From positions 1 to 10,901 of the forward strand of contig CAJXVF010000029.1 in NCBI GenBank assembly GCA_913060845.1: a DNA stretch of 10,901 bases, read 5' to 3'. Source of the stretch: an uncultured Alphaproteobacteria bacterium. Its GTDB lineage: Bacteria; Pseudomonadota; Alphaproteobacteria; Bin95. The notes under the pieces were generated by a model that saw nothing but the letters and a program-made list of their open reading frames with translations, did not search any database and was not told the origin of the DNA. The stretch's first letter is position 1, and every line of letters begins with the position of its first letter. Positions 7,347 through 10,901 of the stretch are shown in pieces. A program made the translations under genes and the position numbers.

Positions 7347-7970
7347 ATGGATCTCACGACCTGGCTGGCCTTCGTTGCTGCGTCCACACTTCTTCTGCTG
7401 CTTCCAGGCCCAACAGTCCTGCTGGTACTTAGCTATGCGCTGACACAAGGCCGACGTGTCGCTCTGGCGACTGTTGCCGGTGTGGCGTTGGGGGATGCTG
7501 TCGCCATGACGGCGTCTCTGGTTGGGCTGGGAGCCCTTGTGCTGGCGTCAGCAGAAATGTTCACCGTGCTAAAATGGGCAGGTGCGGGTTACATGGTCTA
7601 TCTTGGCGTTCAGCTTCTACGGAGTGCGGGAGGTGCGCGATTTGAGGCGTCTAAAGACGCACCTGCCGTTCGTGCCAACAGTGTTTTCGTCCATGCGGCA
7701 GCTGTGACGGCGTTGAACCCCAAATCCATCGCATTCTTTATAGCCTTCGCCCCGCAGTTTGTAGATACAAGCGCGCCGCTTGCCCCGCAATTCGCAATTA
7801 TGATCACGACGTTTGTGGGGCTCGCAGCGATTAATGCGCTCGCTTATGAGCTCCTAGCGGACAAGCTGCGCCAGAAGCTACAGCGCCCGTCGGTCATTCA
7901 ATGGCTGACGAGGATTGGCGGAGGCGCGTTGATCACCATGGGTGCCGCTACAGCAGCCACGAGCCGTTGA
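7347..7970 (+). CDS. LysE/RhtB-family amino-acid exporter
   Basis: A 207-residue inner-membrane protein of the LysE/RhtB translocator family, whose members export lysine, arginine, homoserine, threonine or related amino acids. The diagnostic LLPGPT (18-23) closes the first helix and GAGYMVYLGVQLLR (79-92) ends the third. ALNPK (122-126) and FAPQFV (134-139) flank the fourth hydrophobic span, and two more follow, giving the usual six. The ATG at 7347 is chosen because family homology begins there; the frame stays open leftwards inside asd, but those residues are only asd in another frame. The ribosome-binding site is weak (AGCGGA), which fits translation coupled to asd ending 14 bases before. 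The context suggests homoserine, threonine or lysine as substrate, but this is inference. Its stop lies 16 bases from that of the convergent twin-TM gene. Confidence 0.93.
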   Translation: MDLTTWLAFVAASTLLLLLPGPTVLLVLSYALTQGRRVALATVAGVALGDAVAMTASLVGLGALVLASAEMFTVLKWAGAGYMVYLGVQLLRSAGGARFEASKDAPAVRANSVFVHAAAVTALNPKSIAFFIAFAPQFVDTSAPLAPQFAIMITTFVGLAAINALAYELLADKLRQKLQRPSVIQWLTRIGGGALITMGAATAATSR

Positions 7971-7986
7971 AGCGGCGCACGAGCGC

Positions 7987-8181
7987 TTACTTCGCGAGAT
8001 AGAGCACGCCGCAGATCAAGATGATCGCAATAAACTGCAACAGCACACGCATTTGCATCAGCTTGTTGCCATATTTCTTGTTGAATTCGCCGCCGCCTGC
8101 GAAGCCACCAATGCCGATGATCAGCACGATAGCCGTCGCTGCAATCGCCAGCGGGATTAAAAGCCACAACAATCCGCTCAT
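7987..8181 (-). CDS. Twin transmembrane (HIG1-type) small membrane protein
   Basis: A 64-residue protein with two hydrophobic spans (about 3-27 and 46-61) joined by a short polar loop containing EFNKKYGNKLMQMRVLLQF (32-50). The pattern of Asn/Lys-rich loop, NKLMxxRVxLQ and second helix is typical of small alphaproteobacterial twin-TM proteins related to HIG1. Eukaryotic HIG1 proteins assist cytochrome-oxidase assembly and supercomplexes; the bacterial role is largely unknown. Of the two nearby ATGs (8187 and 8181), the second has the better Shine-Dalgarno distance: GAGG at 8191-8194 is nine bases from 8181 but only three from 8187. The frame remains open to 8301 without family-like sequence. 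A TATAGT hexamer on the minus strand (8219-8224) could be a -10 element, but I see no good -35. It is convergent with the exporter gene. Confidence 0.85.
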   Translation of the reverse strand: MSGLLWLLIPLAIAATAIVLIIGIGGFAGGGEFNKKYGNKLMQMRVLLQFIAIILICGVLYLAK

Positions 8182-8367
8182 CACCATCGCCCTCTTGAAA
8201 CCATAATCACTTTCATAAACTATAGAGCGCTCGGACGATTCGAAAGCGCGCCGTACTGACGCGCTCCCTCGGACATTGTATGTGCCAAGCATTGGTCGCA
8301 TCCGCTTTAACGGTTGCGTTAGTTCAAGTACGCTAAATCTCGATACCCCTTCTCAGGAGTTTGCCCC
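8182..8367. promoter_or_regulatory. Divergent intergenic region between the twin-TM gene and the large exported protein
   Basis: These 186 bases should hold the promoters of both flanking genes. Visible signals are the Shine-Dalgarno of the twin-TM gene (8190-8196, minus strand), a possible minus-strand -10 TATAGT (8219-8224), the 8-bp palindrome GAGCGCTC (8225-8232), and the plus-strand AGGAG at 8355-8359, eight bases before the next ATG. None of the promoter elements is convincing on its own. Confidence 0.35.
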
Positions 8368-10401
8368 ATGAAAAAGCTTATTACTGCCGGTATTGCGGCG
8401 CTCATAGCAGCAGCCGGCGCATGGTTCGGCGTCCCTGTCTATGCAGACGGTGAGTTCAAAGGCGCGCTTGATGGTTATTTCGCGGCTAAAACGGATGAGC
8501 GAGCGGGCTACCAGAACGCCAAGCTGGATTACTGGAAAGACCGGGCTCAAGTCGGCACCGTGACGGATGTGGTGACGATTGATATTGGCGGTGAGACGCT
8601 ACGTATGCTCGTGACCGTCAACAACTTGGTCATTGAGGGCTACGATCTCGACGCTGCAAGCACAGCGTCCGCGGGCGCAGATGGTAAGGTTGAACAACTC
8701 GCTGAACGGATTTCATGGTCAGGGTTCACGATGACTAATGAGGCCGGCGGCGGGATGCTGACAGGCAAAGCTGGAGCGCTTTCCGGCGTCAAAGCAGACA
8801 AGCTTGATCTCAATAACATTCTTGGAACCATCGGTGCAGAGTTTGCTGACATCAAACAGGCGGATGTCGGCTTTGAGTGGCAAGAGGGCACAGACTCGAT
8901 CAAAGCTGGCTTAGGTGCATTCGCGGCAAGCAATGCCCGGTCAGGTGGTGTCATTGCGCTAAAGATCGGTGATCTCTCACTTGGTGGTGCTTTCGCCAAG
9001 AATGAGGTGAGCGGCGACTTCAGCATGGAATGGGGAAGTCTCGCACTTAACGAGCTAAGGATTGGCGATCTTATTGCCATCAAGCGCGCCGAGATAAATT
9101 CCTTAATGGCAAGCTTCAGTATTCTCGCGCCTAACCGAGCTGGAGGCGAACCCGAACCTGTTGCTGCCAATATCAGCTACGATACGTACCTTCTTAAAAA
9201 CGCTGACCTGGATCCAGCAGCCTTCAATATCTATCCCAGAATGCTGGAGATATTGAAGCGCTCTGCTGGCGAACCAAAGCCTGAGGAAATTGCTCAAATA
9301 TTTGAGTTGTTCGTTACGATAATGGAGACCGTGGTCGCGAAGAATACGGGCATGGATGTATTCGAGATGACCAATCTCGTCATCGATATCCCAAAGCTAC
9401 AAACGCAGACCATTGAGCGAATTTCGGCGCAGGATTACCGAGGCCTCAAGGTCGGTCTTATGGAAATATCCGGCGTGAAGCAGACCACGACTTTAGGTGC
9501 CACTAGCTCAATAGATTCCTTCGCGTATGAGGATGCTGACCTAAGCGCGCTGCCTGCTTATCTGCGCACAGTGTTAGGTGACGTAGTAACGCCAGACAGC
9601 TTGGCCCATGCTCAAAATTACTATCGTGACACTACGATTGCAGCAGCCATTCCAGCGATCACATTCGGGCGCTGGCACCTGAAAAACCAGAACATAACAT
9701 TGCCGGATGACACCAGCATTCGGATTGGTGATGTTTCAATGGTCCCGATGCGCGCTGACGCCAACGGCCAAGTCCAGTTCGCAACGATTGTTTCTGGAAT
9801 TGACCTGCCCATGGATAAATTGGCGCTGCGTGATCCGCGCGCTGGTGCTGCACTTGCAATGTTGCAGGCGCAAGGGATCGAGCAATTATCGCTTGGCTAC
9901 GGGATTGATGTGACTGCAAGTCCGAAAGCGGGAACGGTCAATATCGATGATCTGTCCGTCACGCTGAAGGAACTTGCTGCAGTCAATATTTCCGGCAAGG
10001 TCAGCGGGATAGACATCGAAGAGCTTCGGAAATTGCCAGAGCAAGAATGGACCGGGCCATTGATGCAATCCGGCATTGGCGGTCTCACGATTGAAGCCAA
10101 GGATGAGGGGCTGCGCGCGATAGCACTTAAAGTCTTTAGTGAGCAGCGCGGCGGCACGCCTGATCAGGTTGCTGAGGGCCTTGCCGCGCAGGCTGAACAA
10201 TTGGCGGCCCAGCTTGGCTCAGCACGCGCTGCATCAATCGGAAAAGCCCTTGCGGCGTTTCTACGCGAGGGCGGGTCGCTTAAAGTGACCGCAGCCAAGA
10301 CTGACCCAACGCCAATCATAGACATCATGATGGCGACGCAAACACAGGGCCCGCCAGCTGTTCTAGAATTGCTGCAGATCGAAGCGGTTCACATGCCCTA
10401 G
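8368..10401 (+). CDS. Large exported protein of unknown function
   Basis: I do not recognise this 677-residue protein with confidence. It begins with MKKL and a hydrophobic stretch to about residue 24 (ending near PVYA), a signal peptide or single membrane anchor, so the rest should be periplasmic. I find no cysteine in the whole protein, which fits an exported location. The body alternates short beta-type stretches with helical Ala-rich parts. A small motif recurs as IGDLSL, IGDLIA and IGDVSM (around residues 201, 231 and 453), suggesting repeated beta units. The overall plan loosely recalls DUF945 (YdgA-like) or AsmA-type periplasmic proteins, but no decisive motif supports either. The start is firm: AGGAG lies eight bases before the ATG. 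It has no operon partner; it is divergent from the twin-TM gene and shares a four-base stop overlap with the LpxR-like gene. Confidence 0.85.
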   Translation: MKKLITAGIAALIAAAGAWFGVPVYADGEFKGALDGYFAAKTDERAGYQNAKLDYWKDRAQVGTVTDVVTIDIGGETLRMLVTVNNLVIEGYDLDAASTASAGADGKVEQLAERISWSGFTMTNEAGGGMLTGKAGALSGVKADKLDLNNILGTIGAEFADIKQADVGFEWQEGTDSIKAGLGAFAASNARSGGVIALKIGDLSLGGAFAKNEVSGDFSMEWGSLALNELRIGDLIAIKRAEINSLMASFSILAPNRAGGEPEPVAANISYDTYLLKNADLDPAAFNIYPRMLEILKRSAGEPKPEEIAQIFELFVTIMETVVAKNTGMDVFEMTNLVIDIPKLQTQTIERISAQDYRGLKVGLMEISGVKQTTTLGATSSIDSFAYEDADLSALPAYLRTVLGDVVTPDSLAHAQNYYRDTTIAAAIPAITFGRWHLKNQNITLPDDTSIRIGDVSMVPMRADANGQVQFATIVSGIDLPMDKLALRDPRAGAALAMLQAQGIEQLSLGYGIDVTASPKAGTVNIDDLSVTLKELAAVNISGKVSGIDIEELRKLPEQEWTGPLMQSGIGGLTIEAKDEGLRAIALKVFSEQRGGTPDQVAEGLAAQAEQLAAQLGSARAASIGKALAAFLREGGSLKVTAAKTDPTPIIDIMMATQTQGPPAVLELLQIEAVHMP

Positions 10402-10886
10402 AAGCGTGTCCGCAAGTTGATGGAGCCAAAACGGCTCCAGCGATCTTGCTTGGTGTGTTGCAGTGACCGAATAACGTGCGTGAATGCCAACTCAACACGC
10501 CCGATCTGTATGGCAACGCCCGCTTGGAGATCAAGCTGGAACGGCACGAGCTTTACGCCTGCGCTATCTTTGAATGTGTTGCCTTCAACAAATAAATCGC
10601 GTGCAACAGCCCTACCCGCTATTCCACCGAAAACGTACCACGAAAACCCATCAACATCCTTGAAGAATCCTGGGCCGGACAATGCAGGCCGCACCCTTGG
10701 CGGGCCGTAATCATCGCCAAGATCTTCGCCTAATCGGAATGACACACCGGCCGTCCCATAGGTCTCAATATTACCAAGTGCGGCCCCTACATAGGGGGTT
10801 ATATCGCCTTCGAGTGGGATGATTGGGACATCCCACTTTTTTTGGCTAGAGCGCCGTCCATTTAATCTGCAACATATCCAGCAGCC
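10398..10886 (-). pseudogene. 3' part of an LpxR-like (DUF2219) outer-membrane protein, interrupted upstream
   Basis: The C-terminal half of the LpxR/DUF2219 family is clear: a TPYVGAALGNIETYGTAG stretch, RLGEDLGDDYGPPRVRP, then GRAVARDLFVEGNTFKDS, DLQAGVAIQIGR and a closing NLRTRF whose last Phe is typical of outer-membrane beta-barrels. In Salmonella, LpxR removes the 3'-acyloxyacyl group of lipid A; its catalytic residues lie in the N-terminal part, which is not visible here. A GTG at 10745 falls inside the conserved region and is not the true start, since family-like residues continue in frame to about 10838. Upstream the frame hits TAA at 10887-10889, and the other two minus-strand frames also close nearby (10862-10864 and 10846-10848). 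A seven-base A run (10836-10842, minus strand) lies close by. The gene is therefore frameshifted or truncated, or the window-edge sequence contains an error. The remainder lies beyond the window. Confidence 0.75.
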
Positions 10887-10901
10887 TTAAAGAAGTTGTG
10901 G

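Noticed and set aside
8182..8301. N-terminal extension of the twin-TM protein to 8301
   Set aside because: The residues lack family character and the spacing from GAGG supports the start at 8181.

Overview
The window looks like chromosomal DNA of an alphaproteobacterium, probably a marine or aquatic one. This is inferred from protein character: a twin-transmembrane HIG1-type mini-protein, the style of the MscS channel, a DUF962 protein and an LpxR-like outer-membrane barrel. No rRNA or tRNA gene is visible to confirm it. I see no CRISPR array, insertion sequence or RNA gene.

Layout. (1) 1-1228: a plus-strand gene for a PD-(D/E)xK nuclease-like protein that has lost its 5' end. The conserved nuclease core is in frame but lies upstream of any usable start, and the frame is closed by several stops before position 53. 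(2) 1285-6235: a run of four minus-strand genes, transcribed from right to left. They encode a DUF962/Mpo1-like membrane protein, a D-2-hydroxyacid dehydrogenase, a large MscS-type channel and a zinc-dependent alcohol dehydrogenase. The gaps are 14, 43 and 43 bases, so they may form an operon. (3) 6322-7970: a plus-strand pair, aspartate-semialdehyde dehydrogenase (asd) followed 14 bases later by a LysE/RhtB-family amino-acid exporter. (4) 7987-8181: a small minus-strand twin-TM protein. (5) 8368-10401: a large plus-strand exported protein of unknown function. (6) 10398-10886: the 3' part of a minus-strand LpxR/DUF2219 outer-membrane protein whose frame is interrupted near the window edge.

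How the genes may work together. The asd product makes the branch-point intermediate for lysine, methionine and threonine, and the neighbouring exporter belongs to a family that moves lysine, homoserine or threonine out of the cell; this is the clearest functional pairing. The DUF962 and 2-hydroxyacid dehydrogenase genes look translationally coupled, because the Shine-Dalgarno of the second overlaps the stop codon of the first. Since the yeast member of DUF962 acts on 2-hydroxy fatty acids, a shared 2-hydroxyacid theme is possible but unproven.

Most of the window is ordinary core metabolism, and I did not find a convincing new multi-gene system. The most notable signals are gene damage or unusual variation. 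The MscS gene has an in-frame TGA exactly between its signal peptide and the rest of the protein, and a 9-base tandem repeat that appears to lengthen its pore helix by six residues. The genes at both window ends (nuclease-like and LpxR-like) also look broken. Whether these are true mutations or assembly/sequencing errors cannot be decided from this sequence alone.
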